A stretch of 64,000 nucleotides of DNA from Simmondsia chinensis (GCA_018398585.1 JAGTTD010000015.1:8747001-8811000); one strand, 5' to 3'. Positions 42,310 to 53,682 are shown, numbered from the stretch's first letter. Numbers and translations: made by a program. The notes: generated by a model from the sequence alone, not told the origin.

Positions 42310-43560
42310 CTTTTTGAATCTCTTGAATTTTGGCATGCTCGTTTAGGACACATAAATGCTGAGTTAATTAAATGATTTAAGAAAAAACTTCAGTAATATC
42401 AACTTTAGTAAATGTAAAATATGTGTAGAAGCTAAACATGCTTAAAAACCCTTTAAGTCAATCGAGAGACAATTCGAATTCCTTGAGCTAGTTCACAGTG
42501 ACTTAGTGGACTTTAAAAGCCCAATGAGTAGATGTGAAAAAAGATACTACATGACCTTTATAGATGATTACTCTAGATACTCGGTGATATACCGCTTAAG
42601 TGCTAAAGATGAGGCATAATAAATTTTTTTAAAATACAAAGTTTAATTAGAAAATCAACTAGGAAGGAAAATTAAAAGGGTTACGTTTGATAGAGGGGGA
42701 GAATATGATCCGACTTCATTAGAAAAATTTAATGAAGAAAATGGGATAATACATAACGGTATAGCATAAAGGAAAAATAGAACTTTAAAGAACACGATGA
42801 ATGCTATGCATATTCGTTTTGGATTACCTGATAACATGGCGGGGGAGGCAATATTATCTGCTTGTCATGTGCTAAATAGAGTTCCTCATAAAAAGCTAGA
42901 TAAAATCCCATACAAACTATGGAAAGGTCATGCGCCTAATCTAAAATACTTGAAAGTGTAGGGATATCTAGCCAAGGTTGGATTACCTGACTTTAAATGA
43001 AGTAAAATTGGATCTAAAGTTGTTGATTCTACTTTTATCGGATATGCTTATCACAGTGCTGCTTATCGTTTCTAATTAAGGGATCTACTAATTCATATGC
43101 ATGCGGTAGTATCATTGAATCTAGAGATGTTGAATTCTTTAAATATATATTTCCCTTGAAATCCAATGATGCACAAACTAATAATTTGCCTTCTGACGCT
43201 GTGACTGATAATCATGATCACACTAGAGATATGGACACTCTTGAAATTCGAAGAAATAAAAGAGCTGGGAAAGAAACTAACTTTAGACCTGATTTTGTCA
43301 CTACATTCTTAACATAAGACAACTCCATAAATGAAAAAATTGTAAATGTCTATATGTTAGAGGAAGACCCCAAAACCTGTGAAGAGACTGTGAGATCGAT
43401 TGATTCAACCTTTTGGAAAGAGGCTATTAATAGTGAACTAGAATCAATCCTAAACAATCACACATGGAATTGGAAAATCTTCTTAGAGGACATAAACTAT
43501 TAGGTTGTAAGTGGTTCTTTAGAAAAAAAAATGAAGGCTGATGGAACAATAGATAAGTTT
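42310..43560 (+). pseudogene. copia integrase and linker
   Basis: The zinc-binding part (LEFWHARLGHINAELI, then NFSKCKICVEAKHA) is at 42315-42450. The integrase core has ELVHSDLVDF, MTFIDDYSRYSV (42550-42590), FDRGGEYDPTSLEKF (second Asp, about 42685-42735) and a diverged RKNRTLKNTMNAM (Glu region). The C-terminal part reads YLAKVGLPDFK...KVVDSTFIGYAYHSAAYRF (42965-43075). The stretch to 43560 is the linker to RT (KPKTC.E, FWKEAIN, KMKADGTIDKFKARL). Stops are frequent. Confidence 0.8.
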
Positions 43561-43688
43561 AAGGCAAGGTTGATGGCTAAGGGTTACAGGTATAAGAATG
43601 GTTTGACTATTTTGATACTTATTCACTATCACTAAAATAGCCACAATTAGAACTTTTTTTTGCCTTTTCATCTATTCATGATTTAGTA

Positions 43689-44528
43689 GTGCACCATATA
43701 GATGTTAAAACAGCATTTCTTATTGGTGACCTATACGAAGAGATTTATATAGACCAACCTGAGGGTTTTATTGTCCCTGTTAATGAAAAGAAAGTCTGTA
43801 AACTTATTAAATCTCTAAATGGTCTCAAACAGACACCAAAACAGTGGCATGAGAAATTCAATAGCATGCTAATTGCTAATAATTTTCAAGTAAATAATGG
43901 TGATTCTTGTTTGTATTTTAAGTTTGATTCAAACAAATGTGTAATAATTTGTCTATATTTTGATGATATGTTGATATTTGGCACATACTTGAATGTTGTC
44001 AATGAAATTAAAAACTTTCTAAATTCTAATTTTGATATGAAAGATTTGGGTGAGGCAGCCATGATTTTAGGAGTTAAGATTGTGAAAACTCTCGTAGGCA
44101 TAAGCCTCAACCACTCTTACTATATTGTGAAGATGCTTAGAAAGTTTGACATGTATAATGTTGATCCTGTAAGAACACCTTATGATCCTGGTATATATTT
44201 AACTAAATATAAAGGTGTTGCTATGTGTCAACCTGAGTATGCCAAAATAATTGGTAGTGTTATATTCCTGATGAACTATACTAGATTTGACATTGCATAT
44301 GCTATAAGTAGACTCAGTAGATACACATATAATCCTAATCAAGAGCATTGGAATGCGTTAAAAAGATTGCTTAGATATTTGAAAGGAACTATAGATTGGG
44401 GACTTTACTTCGGAAAGTTTCCCGCTATTTTAGAAGGATATTGGGGCGCCAATTGGGTGTCTGCTAATGACGAAATTAATTCCATTGGGGGATATGTGTT
44501 CACATTAGCTAGATGTGCTATATTCTGA
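43689..44528 (+). pseudogene. copia reverse transcriptase, open 279-codon segment
   Basis: The longest open frame of this element covers the RT fingers and palm: [38 protein letters not shown], and CLYFDDMLIFG with the FDD motif (consensus YVDD; Val changed to Phe). The tether reads [28 protein letters not shown] and ALKRLLRYLKGTIDWGLYF. It starts inside the RT domain; the upstream part (43480-43690) is frameshifted. The open frame despite decay elsewhere is notable but probably chance. Confidence 0.8.
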
Positions 44529-44900
44529 AAATCCTCTAAGCAATGTTATACTGCTTCGTCTACTATGGAATCCAAGTTCATTGCTCGTGAGTTGGCAGGT
44601 CATGAAGTTGAGTGGCTAAGAAGTTTACAGATGTGCCATTATGGGGGCTTCTAGCTCCATCAGTAGCACTTCACTGTGACAGTCAAGCTGCAACTGCTGT
44701 GGCAAAGAACAAAGTGTATAATGGCAAGAGAAGACACAATCTCTCAAACATAAGATCGTAAAGCATCTTCTAGAAAGCGGAGTGATACCACTAGACTATA
44801 TAAAGTCTGAAAAAAATCTTGCGGATACATTGATAAAAGGCCTTTTTCATAAAATGATTGTAGAATCATCAAGGGGGATGGGACTGAAGTCTACGCATGA
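44529..44900 (+). pseudogene. copia RNase H
   Basis: Immediately after the RT segment, and after a stop, TMESKFIARELAGHEVEWLRS marks the RNase H domain. A frameshift follows, then CDSQAATAVAKNKVYNGK and a decayed end. It corresponds to the intact-looking domain at 61215-61559 of the sister element. Confidence 0.75.
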
Positions 44901-45353
44901 ATAAACTATAATGCACTGTATCTTACTGTTTTCCTTCCCTATTATGTTGACAGTGCTGAGACGGGTCCATAGCCATATGTTTGGTGGTGTAAGTAAGGCT
45001 TGCACTTGATGGACACTGTCGATATGTCTCCAAGGGGTGAGATTGAGCTTGAGCTCTTAATGGACCCACAACCATATGATTGGTCGTGTGCGGTAATGCA
45101 CACTTGATGGGATCCACCTATGTAGGTGTGAGAGTGTGTCTGCTCCCTATAAAGGTTTAGGACTTGCCTTCTAGAGCACCTATGAATATCCTGGATGGGC
45201 ATATGGCTATACAACCCCTTGTGTGGGACCCGCCAAACCCTAGGAGTTGCCAAGATATGGAATTTGGTATGTGTCCAAGTGGCAAACTATACAACCCCTT
45301 ATGAGGTTCAAGACGAAAGTCACCTCACAAACTATGGATCCTAAACTCAGGAT
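44901..45353 (+). other. untranslated region between pol and 3' LTR
   Basis: About 450 bp of non-coding sequence separates RNase H from the 3' LTR. The sister element has about 630 bp at the same place (60580-61210) with recognisable shared blocks (gacgggtcca, agtgtgtctgctccctat, accctaggagttgcc and their equivalents). No frame is conserved between them. Confidence 0.6.
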
Positions 45354-46235
45354 TATTAGAAAAATGATACAAGCTAACCTTGAGTTTTGTGGGGGAGGTG
45401 TATCCCACATTAAAAAAAAAAAAAGTAAAGGATTTCATTGAGTTTATGGGGAAGGTGTATCCCACATTGGAAAAATAGTAAAGGATTTCCTAGTTTAAAT
45501 ATAGACATGCAACCCTTCCTCTTAAATTAAGTTAGAGGTGAGAGAACGATGGGGACCACACATGTGTGCACGCTGCCTGTGCGCCGTACTCTGGTGCAAG
45601 TAGTTGGTGATCTTTTTCTTAACGTGTATATTTATTTTACGGAACATTTTTTCAAAACCTGTATTGGACCTACATTATTTAATGCAACCAATTGCACATT
45701 TAATCAAAATATGGCTATTGGGATTCATCTTAATGCTTGTAACGCGTTATAAATCCTCACCACTGATCGTGTATAGCTGTTTAAATTATTCTTAATGCTC
45801 CTGACGGTTTGTAGCTGTTGGAGTTTATATCTTAGTGCAGGTTACCGTTCTTTGTGCTAGTATAAATAACGATACTCTACACCATTTCTATCCACCGATC
45901 AAAAAACCAACAATAGTCTCCATCTCTCTTCAAAATTTTGGGCAAAGTTCAAGACTATCCTACCTGACAATTAACGAGTGCACGTTAACTGTCGGATGGA
46001 GTTAATTCGGGAGAGCAACCGCCTTGTGTACTTTTGCATTAGAGCAGTGGCAAAATCATCTTTTAGGACAGCAGTTTTTGCCACGGCGTGGTATCTTTGG
46101 TATTGTAATCGGTTTTTTCACTTTCGGCATTACTTATTTGATTGTTGCGTTTAGATATTTTTTGCTGAAATTTTGTACTGTAATTTTTGCTGTCATTTTG
46201 CTGCAATTTCACTGTTTTACTATTTTATTACAACA
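45354..46235 (+). mobile_element. 3' LTR of copia 40101-46235
   Basis: The 882-bp LTR matches 40101-41003 and carries a TATA box tataaata at 45861-45868. It is followed by the right target duplication tagaa at 46236-46240. Confidence 0.85.
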
Positions 46236-46240
46236 TAGAA

Positions 46241-47279
46241 AAGACTTAATTCTAGGAAAGGAGCAACCTAAAATACAACGGTTTTATCACGTTGTGTTAA
46301 GCTTTGTTGACCCTATCAGATATATACCCCCGCACATAACCAAAGAAATAGACACGATTCTAATGTTTGTTTTTTCTTCCCCACCCATTGAGCATATATT
46401 TAGGCTATCTATAAACGCATAGCAACTAAAGAACATAATTACTCACGTAGAAATAGAAAATCACAATTTTGATGCAAAGCGCTCCACAACACTAGGTAGC
46501 AAGTCTTTCAAGTTGGTTTTGAGTTTTTACACGGCACCGAGATGAGTGACAATTATTTGAAAAAATCTTAAGGGACCATATTTTAATATCTGTACTTTTC
46601 TGAGAAGTGATAGAAAATTATAAAATAAGAAAACAATGTACATGTCCTTCTAGGAAAGATTGGGCATCAATGTCGTTGCCATTAATTTAGTTTGCAATTG
46701 CCTACACAAGTTGTGATAGCATCTTTGTTAAACAAGGAAGAAATCAAATGGTTTTATATGTCAGGAAATTCACACACATAGAAACACTAGATTGGGTCTC
46801 AAAATTAGTAAAATTAGGGTAGGGAAAGAAAAGAGACACATCATTTACATAATTCACCCGAATTCTACATTCATGGAGGGAGAGCAACAAAATTTCACTA
46901 TGAATCAGAGGTATTACAACTCTCACTCTTGTTTTTACACACTCCAGAATTTTCGTCTCAACCTCATGCCAGAAATAAGGGTTGATGCTCTCCATTTATT
47001 GGTGGAGGGGTTGACTTCTCTCAATGCGAACGCAACTCTCTTTTGTCGAGAGGCAAGGCGGTGCACAGAAGCCATCATGAGGAATACATGAGCAAAGAGA
47101 AGCAAAAGGATCTTAGCAAAAGATTAAGGCAATAAAATCAATCTCTACCTAACATTATATAATTATGGAAGAGTGAAATCGAAGAGTTACTAATCTATTG
47201 TATACTCAAATGCGGATGGTATTAAGGAGTTGATGCAAAGCATAGTGATTGCTTATGACAAAAAATTCTTCCCATATGA
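46241..47279. other. flanking sequence, no recognised gene
   Basis: Short frames occur on both strands (for example 46792-47091 plus), but none shows a known domain or codon structure. This is probably older intergenic or transposon-derived sequence into which the next copia inserted; it continues after 52343. Confidence 0.4.
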
Positions 47280-47284
47280 GACGA

Positions 47285-47783
47285 TGTGCGGAAATAAACA
47301 ATATACTCGGATCTCAATCGAATCAAATACCACGACAATAACGAGAAACAATCGGACTAAAAGAGAAACGAAACAATAGACACAATGATTTACGTGGAAA
47401 CCCCTTTACAATTGAAAGGGGAGAAAACCACGGGCGAAGATCGGAGCTTTTATTATTAAACAAAAGAAGAAGACGAATTACAAAGATTCTCTCTCACACT
47501 CAATTTTATTTTGGTTGCGGCGCCGCAATAGGGAAATACCTCACGTATGCTTTGGATGCTTTGAGACGTAGCCTACGTCCGTATTTATAGAAGCGCGTAA
47601 ACCCTGTTTCCCGATCGATCGGGGTCCCAATCGATCAGTTCCTCACCGATCGATCGGCTGCCTCTCCGGATGCGTCCCTTTTTTACGTAACATTCCCGAT
47701 CGATCGAGCTCCACCCGATCGATTGGGCTCTCCACGGCCCTTCTCCTTAATGCGCCAAGTAATTTTGAGACATATACCTGACA
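47285..47783 (-). mobile_element. 3' LTR of the Tork-like copia
   Basis: On the minus strand it runs from TGTCAGGTATATG to CGCACA, after the polypurine tract aaggtggagatt (47784-47795). It carries a TATA box (ctataaatac, 47581-47590 minus) and five CGATCGATCG-type palindromes at 47611-47726, just upstream of it. Confidence 0.88.
47611..47726 (-). promoter_or_regulatory. CCGATCGATCGG palindrome cluster in U3
   Basis: Five perfect or near-perfect copies of CCGATCGATCGG occur in 116 bp directly upstream of the LTR TATA box. The 5' LTR has three (52201-52281). The position suggests promoter elements; their function is inferred only. Confidence 0.55.
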
Positions 47784-47870
47784 AATCTCCACCTTGGCTC
47801 AAAATCAACATTAACAATAAAATAGCTCCACCTTCTCCACAAGCGTCCGCTCAACCGGGGCTAACATACA

Positions 47871-48923
47871 TCAAACTGAAAGACCCACCAAATTCGAGCA
47901 ATGCTCGAACTTGCTTCCTGGTAGAACTTTTGTGAACATATCAGCTGGGTTATCTTCAGTCCCAATCTTCCTCAACTCCACCTTCCGCTCGTCAATCAGA
48001 TCTCTGATAAAGTGATGCTTCACATCAATATGTTTCGTTTGGTCATGATGAGTCATCTGATATTTCTCTAGGTGAATAGCGGACTGACTATCACAGTATA
48101 CTCTAACTGTTCCCTGCTCGACATTGATATCACTGATCAATCCTCTCAACCAGACGGCTTCTTTGAACGCTTCTGTTACTGCCATCTACTCGGCCTCGGT
48201 AGTAGACTGTGCTGTAACAGGCTGCAAACACGCTCTCCAACTGATAGCTGTGTCACCTAAACAAAACGCATACCCTGAAGTGGACTTCTTCTTATTAAGG
48301 TTCCCACCATAGTCAGAATCTACATACCCAAACAAACAGCACTTACTTTTCCCATATTCCAAACACAAATTAGAGGTTCCACGAAGATACCTGAAAATCC
48401 ACTTTACTGCATACCAATGTTCTCTGCCCGGATTTTCCATGTACCTACTAACTCTGCTCACAGCAAAAGCAATATCTGGACGCGTACAGACCATCGCATA
48501 CATAATACTGCCCACTGCACTAGAATAAGGAATCTGAGACATGTACCTGACGTCCTCCTCAATCTGAGACGAATCTAACGCTGAGAGTCTGAAATGAGCT
48601 GCTAAGGGCGTGCTAACCGGGTTAGCATCCTTCATATGAAACTTGTCTAACACTTTCTCAATATACTTCTCCTGAGACAAGTATAATTTTCCACCTTCTC
48701 GGTCTCTATAAATTTCCATGCCTAATATCTTCTTAGCTGCTCCAAGATCCTTCATCTCAAATTCACTCTTTAGCATTGATTTCGAATCATCGACATCTTT
48801 CATATCTCGTGCTGTAATTAACATATCATCAACGTACAAAAGCAAGTAAACAAGGCCTGAATCTGTCTTTATGAGGTACACACAACTCTCGTACTTACTC
48901 CTGATGTAATCATGACTTGTCAT
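47871..48923 (-). pseudogene. Tork-like copia RT C-terminal half and RNase H
   Basis: The minus strand reads [13 protein letters not shown] (the catalytic YVDD), DLGAAKKILGMEIYRDREGG, CTRPDIAFAVSRVSRYMENP and FRYLRGTSNLCLEYG. RNase H follows with SWRACLQPVTAQSTTEAE, a stop at about 48184, then AVTEAFKEAVWLRGLI, VRVYCDSQSAIHLEK and KHIDVKHHFIRDLI. The end is ADMFTKVLPGSKFEHCSNLV near 47871. All RNase H acidic residues that can be read are kept. Confidence 0.88.
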
Positions 48924-48944
48924 AAACTGATCAAATCTCCTATA

Positions 48945-49550
48945 CTACTGTCTAGGAGATTGCTTTAAACCATATAAAGACCTTCTAAGCAAAGACACAT
49001 GATCTTCTTTTCCTTCAACAACAAAACCCTCGGGCTGATGCATAAAGATACTCTCTTCTAGTTCACCATGCAAGAATACAGTTTTGACATCCAATTGTTC
49101 AAGTTCAAAATCATGCATGGCAACCAAAGACAATAATGCACGAATCAAAGTGTGTCTAACTACAGGTGAGAAAATGTCATGAAAATCAACACCTTGTACC
49201 TGATTGTAGCCTTTAGCTACCAAACGTGCCTTGTACCTCGCATCTTCCACTCCAGGAATGCCCTCTTTTCTCTTGAAGACCCATTTGCATTGAACCAGTC
49301 TTTTCCCTGTGGGAGGCTTCACCAGTTCCCAAGTTTGATTCTTATGAAGAGACTGCATCTCCTCATTCATAGCAACGAGCCACTTCTCAGCACCTAATCT
49401 CGATACAGCCTCTGTATACGAAGTCGGCTCACTGTCATCTAACGTTTCAGCAGTAGAGAGGGCATAGGCAATCATCTCCTCATACCCATATCTCTTAGGA
49501 GGCCTGATCTGTCGCCTCGGTCTACCACCAGCTATAGTAATATTCTCCAC
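48945..49550 (-). pseudogene. Tork-like copia RT N-terminal half
   Basis: It begins with the usual linker (RRQIRPPKRYGYE, EPTSYTEAVSRLGAEKW), then NQTWELVKPPTGKRLVQCKW, ARYKARLVAKGYNQVQGVDF, LDVKTVFLHGELEESIFM and RSLYGLKQSPRQ. A stop in place of Trp (TGG to TAG) at about 48945 separates it from the YVDD half. The Asp of the first catalytic motif (LDVKT) is kept. Confidence 0.88.
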
Positions 49551-49598
49551 CTGCTGACCTGTTTCTGTATTATCAGTAACAACATCAGAAACCCGTAC

Positions 49599-50964
49599 CT
49601 AAGGTGCTGGAATACTCTCTAGCTGAACAATCTGCTGATCTGACTGTATCTCTGTATCATCAGGTGTCTCAACCTGAACTATATCTCTATCAATGGAGGG
49701 TGTGTGTGGCGGATTAAGTAGTGCAGACTCATTGAAAGTAACATCTCTACTAGTCAGAAACTTCTGAACACATGGATCCCACAATCTATATCCCTTCACA
49801 CCTGACGTATAACCAAGAAAGATGCACTTCTTGGCCCTAGGCTCCAGCTTTCCCATCATTAACATATGCATATTCAGGACAACCAAAAACTTTGATCTGA
49901 GAATAATCAGAAGTTGAACCAGACCATACCTCTTCAGGAGTCTTCATCTGTAATGAAGAATGCGGTGTCTTGTTCACACGGTAGCAAGCCATGCTAACTG
50001 CTTCTGCCCACCATTCTCTCTTTAAACCTGCAATTGAAAGCATACAACGAGCCTTCTTAAGTAACGTCTTGTTTAACCTTTCAGCCACTCCATTTTGCTG
50101 AGGTCGACCTGTACATGTCCTGTGCCTGACTAGGCCCTGATCTTCACAAAATTTAGTGAAGTCCCCTTCGACAACCTCAAGACCATTATCAGTCCTCAAC
50201 CTCTTGATCGGCTTCCCTCTCTGTTTTTCAAGCATAATTTTCCACTTCTTGAAGATATCGTATACTTCATTTTTCTGCTTAAGAAAATAGACCCAAACTT
50301 TACGTGAGTAGTCATCAGTGAACGTTAGAAGATACCTGGACCCACCTTTAGAAGCCACTCTGGAAGGTCCCCACAGATCAGAATGTATGTAGTCTAACGT
50401 TCCCTTGGTCTGATGCACTGCTGCCTCGAAGCTGACTCTCTTCTGCTTCCCATAAATACAGTGCTCACAGAATTCCATCAGTCCTGTTGACTGACTACAA
50501 AGAAGTCCCCTTTTACTCAGCTCAGACAATGCTTTGTCACTAATATGACCCAATCTCACGTGCCATAGTCTTGTGATCTCTGCATGTGTCATAGCAGATG
50601 TGGAAACAGCAACTGCACCTGTCACGGTTGTACCTGCAAGCTCATACAAAGTACCAACCCTATTTTCTTTCATCACAATTAACGCACCCTTACTGACCCG
50701 CATGACTCCACCTTCAGCAGTGTACTTGTACCCATTGGACTCAAGGGTACCTAGAGAAATCAAGTTCTTTTTTAAATCTGGGACGTGATGAACATCACTC
50801 AAGGTTCTAATAGTTCCATCATACATTCTCACACGGACTGTTCCAACACCCACTACCTTACAAGCAGCATCATTACCCATCAAGATAACCCCACCTTGTA
50901 TAGACTTATACGTGGAGAACCAGTCTCTGTTTGGAGTAACATGAAACGAACAACTGGAATCCAT
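49599..50964 (-). pseudogene. Tork-like copia protease and integrase
   Basis: A 375-codon open frame (50964-49837) covers protease and integrase. The protease motif reads [15 protein letters not shown], with Ser where DSG has Gly. The integrase zinc site is WHVRLGHIS ... [11 protein letters not shown]. The DDE core is [41 protein letters not shown] and [15 protein letters not shown] frameshift near 49880 ([12 protein letters not shown]) leads to the C-terminal part AKKCIFLGYTSGVKGYRLWD, which stops at about 49599. The three integrase acidic residues are intact. Confidence 0.9.
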
Positions 50965-50999
50965 GACCCACTTATCTATGGACCTGGACTGAGAATCAG

Positions 51000-51838
51000 C
51001 AACTAATAGAAACTCCCCCTCACTATCCTCCTTTACAACACTAGCCTCATCGGACTTGTCTTTACCCTGGTCACCCCTGTTACCCTCTTTTGATTTATTC
51101 TTATATCTGTAACAGTCTTTCTTTATGTGCCCTTTCTTGTGACAATAGTGACACGACAGGTTTTATGTCTAGATTTGGACCTACACTTATTCCCACCATT
51201 GGATCCCCTATGTTCTGATCTACCTCTCACATGTAAGCCACTATCCTAGTCATTCACCGAGTCAGATAATTCCTTATCTACCCGTTCTTTACCCACAAGG
51301 TTTCTTTTTACCTCATCAACAGTAATGGTTGGCCTACTCCCATATATCATGCTTTCTATGAAGCCCTTATACACATTAGAGAGCGAACACAGTATATCAT
51401 AGCTTGATCCTCATCCTTAGGGACATCATCCAAAGCCTTTAATTCATGTATAATTGAGGTAAATTCGCTAAGATGGTTTTTAAGAGATGTACCTTCTGAC
51501 ATACGAAAAGTGTACAACCGCCGTTTCACTGCGAGTTTGTTGGAGACTAACTTGTGGCAAAACATGTCTAACAATTTCTCCCATAACTCCTTTGTGGTTT
51601 TAATCTCCAATACCTCTGACAAAACATCGTCAACCAAACACATCTTTATTGCCGTGAGAGCCTTCTCATCCAACTCTTCCCATTGTGCCTCGGTCAACGT
51701 TTCTGGTTTCTTCTCTTTCCCTTCCAGTGCTTTCTTCAAGCCGTTCTGAGTCAAGAGTCCTTTCACACGGACTTGCCATAAGCTAAAGCTTCCCTGACCA
51801 TTGAATTTCTCAACCTTGGTTTTGATACCTGATGCCAT
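51000..51838 (-). pseudogene. Tork-like copia gag
   Basis: ATG 51838, 19 bp downstream of the primer site, starts MASGIKTKVEKFNGQGSFSL. The gag core continues with KMCLVDDVLSEVLEIKTTKE, RRLYTFRMSEGTSLKNHLS and ELKALDDVPKDEDQA to about 51356. A frameshift follows, and the CCHC knuckle reads [20 protein letters not shown] at about 51160-51095 after another frameshift near 51155. It forms the RNA-binding particle shell in active relatives. Confidence 0.85.
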
Positions 51839-51856
51839 TGTATCAATTCGAAGAAC

Positions 51857-51874
51857 CAAGCTCTGATACCAATT
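51857..51874 (-). other. primer-binding site of the Tork-like copia
   Basis: The minus strand reads aattggtatcagagcttg directly after the LTR end. It is a full match to the iMet primer site. Confidence 0.9.
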
Positions 51875-52338
51875 TGTTCGGAAATAAACAATATACTCGG
51901 ATCTCAATCGAATCAAATACCACGACAATAACGAGAAACAATCGGACTAAAAGAGAAACGAAATAATAGATACAATGATTTATGTGGAAACCCCTTTACA
52001 ATCGAAAGGGGAGAAAACCACGGGCGAGGATCAGAGCTTTTATTATTGAACAAAAGAAGAAGACGAATTACAAAGATTCTCTCTCACACTCAATTTTATT
52101 TTGGTTGCGGCGTCACATTAGGGAAATGCCTCACGTATGCTTTCGATGCTTTGAGACGTACCCTACGTTTGTATTTATAGAAGCGCGTAAACCCTGTTTC
52201 CCGATCGATCGGCCGCCTCTCTGGATGCGTCCCTCTTTTACGTAACATTCCCGATCGATTGAGCTCCACCCGATCGATCGGGCTCTCCACGGCCCTTCTC
52301 CTAAATGCGCTAAGTAATTTTGAGACATATACCTAACA
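51875..52338 (-). mobile_element. 5' LTR of the Tork-like copia
   Basis: The 464-bp LTR is nearly identical to 47285-47783 except for mostly C/T differences and a 35-bp gap between two CGATCGATCGG palindromes. The TATA box is at 52171-52180. Confidence 0.9.
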
Positions 52339-52344
52339 GACGAT

Positions 52345-52745
52345 GAGTTCATCTAAGATTAAGGGTTGTTTACACCGAAGGTCTTATTATATCAGTTTAG
52401 TTTTCATACTTTTAGTTGCACCAATTTAGTTCCTCTACAATCTATATTGTGTCAATTTAATCATTTGGCCAAATTTATAGTTAAGTTAATAGACAAATTT
52501 TTAATGAAGTAATCACAATAAATGCAAGTAACCCACTACAAATCAACCCACTAACTCAATTTAACCCAATTTGTAGATAAATCATTAAAAATTTTAATTA
52601 AAAACATAACACAAATTTTGCTCCAAGTACCAAATTGACAGAATATCAATTGCACGGAATATAAATTGACACAATTAAAAGTTAAAGGATTAAATTAATA
52701 CAATGAGTAAAGTACAAAGAGCTTTGGTGTTAATTACCTTAAGAT
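52345..52745. repeat. MITE-like inverted repeat element
   Basis: The outer segments are imperfect inverted repeats: tcagtttagttttcatactttt, caatttagttcc and gtgtcaatttaatc (52392-52465) mirror the right-hand caattgacagaat, aattgacacaattaaaagtt and aaaggattaaatt (52630-52700). It has no coding capacity. The target duplication was not resolved. Confidence 0.45.
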
Positions 52746-52856
52746 TAATATATGATTTTCCTCGCATCTGAGACGAAACATTCGAGTTAGAGAATTTTTT
52801 TCGACATTGGAAAAGAAAAATAATAATGCAGTTGCCACATAGTCCTTGGTGGGACA

Positions 52857-53682
52857 TGATGAGCAGGGCGCTGAAGCTGAAAATAGACGTGAAGAGGATG
52901 CCAAGGTTAGACGAGAAACACAGGTCCGCATCCATGATTGGTGCATTGCTTGGCGGCCAGGCTCAAGAAGAACAACGCCTGTCAAGTTTGGTAGTGTCTT
53001 GGCGTCACGAAGGATTGGCGGCATTGGGATGCAGCTGAGCTCATATGCGAGAGTTAGGGCGAGATTTGTGGGATTTGAATCTGATTTAATTTTAAATTTC
53101 TTTCCCTTTTTGTTTTGATATGATTTTATTATGATCTAATTTGATTTTAAATTTTTATTTGATTTCAATTTTAAATTTAAATTTTGAATTGTAGCCCTCC
53201 TCTATAAAAAAGGGGTCTAGGCTAGGTTTGGAAGGGAGGAGCTTATTTTTCAGAATATCAGAGTGTCACCAACACACCGTCACCGATCCCATTAGAACTC
53301 CGAAGTTAAACGTTTTTGGGCGAGAGTAGTATCAGGATGGGTGACCTCCTGGGAAGTCCTCACCCTCAGGTTGGGAGCACTCGGAAACAACCTCTTTTTA
53401 GGTTAATAACCTGAAGGGGGAAGGCTGCGTACATCCGCCCCCTCCCCCCAAGACCCTGCGTAGGCAGGAGCCCTTGAGGCACTAGGTATGTTCCTTATCA
53501 AACTGTTATTGTTTCTCCTTTTCTGGGTTTGTGAGAAATCGGTCCTTGTTTCTCCTTTTCTCGGGTTGTGAGAAACCGAGCCTATATTTTTCCCTCTTTA
53601 TTTTTATTATTAGTTAATAAAATTAAAGGGAAGGCCGTTGAACCTTCCCGTACCCCTATTTCCCATTTCATGCGCTGCATCA
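52857..53682 (+). mobile_element. 5' LTR of the TRIM-like element (with SINE)
   Basis: The 826-bp LTR is about 225 bp longer than its partner because of the SINE at 53267-53495. Shared landmarks are cgctgaag, gtgaagaggatgccaagg, gattggtgcat, ctataaaaaaggggtctagg and the repeated tttctccttttctcgggttgtgaga. Confidence 0.75.
53267..53495 (+). mobile_element. 5S rRNA-derived SINE with RTE tail (229 bp), duplicated target
   Basis: The first 105 bp follow plant 5S rRNA: gatcccattagaactccga, agttaaacg, gggcgagagtagta (box A and intermediate element) and gatgggtgacctcctgggaa (box C). The rest (ggttgggagcactcgg ... cccttgaggcactaggta) is homologous to the RTE LINE 3' end at 15125-15260. Flanks tatcagagtgt (53256-53266) and tatcaaactgt (53496-53506) form an 11-bp target duplication with two mismatches. 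The other LTR lacks this segment, which proves insertion. Confidence 0.88.

Larger units (their letters stand above)
40101..46235 (+). mobile_element. full-length Ty1/copia retrotransposon (6.1 kb), target duplication TAGAA
   Basis: Both LTRs, gag, protease, integrase, RT and RNase H are present in copia order (integrase before RT). The 5-bp direct repeat tagaa flanks the element exactly (40096-40100 and 46236-46240). LTR divergence by eye is roughly one mismatch in eight and the coding region has many stops, so the insertion is old. It belongs to the same family as the minus-strand element at 59583-64000 (RT about 80% identical in protein). Confidence 0.9.
47285..52338 (-). mobile_element. 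full-length Tork/Tnt1-like copia (5.05 kb), target duplication GACGA
   Basis: The minus-strand element has 499-bp and 464-bp LTRs and is flanked on both sides by gacga (47280-47284 and 52339-52343). All copia domains are present. Gag has the N-terminal pattern of Tnt1/Tork elements. The LTRs are very similar outside one 35-bp length difference, and only a few stops and frameshifts interrupt the polyprotein, so the insertion is comparatively recent. It is not coding-competent as it stands. Confidence 0.92.

Noticed and set aside
46024..46422. 132-codon plus-strand frame
   Set aside because: It spans the end of the 3' LTR and flanking DNA, starts inside the LTR and shows no domain.
46241..47279. 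Possible host gene exon near 46792-47091
   Set aside because: There is no domain, no splice pattern and no support on either side of the copia insertion.
53267..53372. Functional 5S rRNA gene
   Set aside because: The 3' end of 5S is replaced by a LINE-like tail, there are several changes in the core, and it sits inside an LTR with target duplications.
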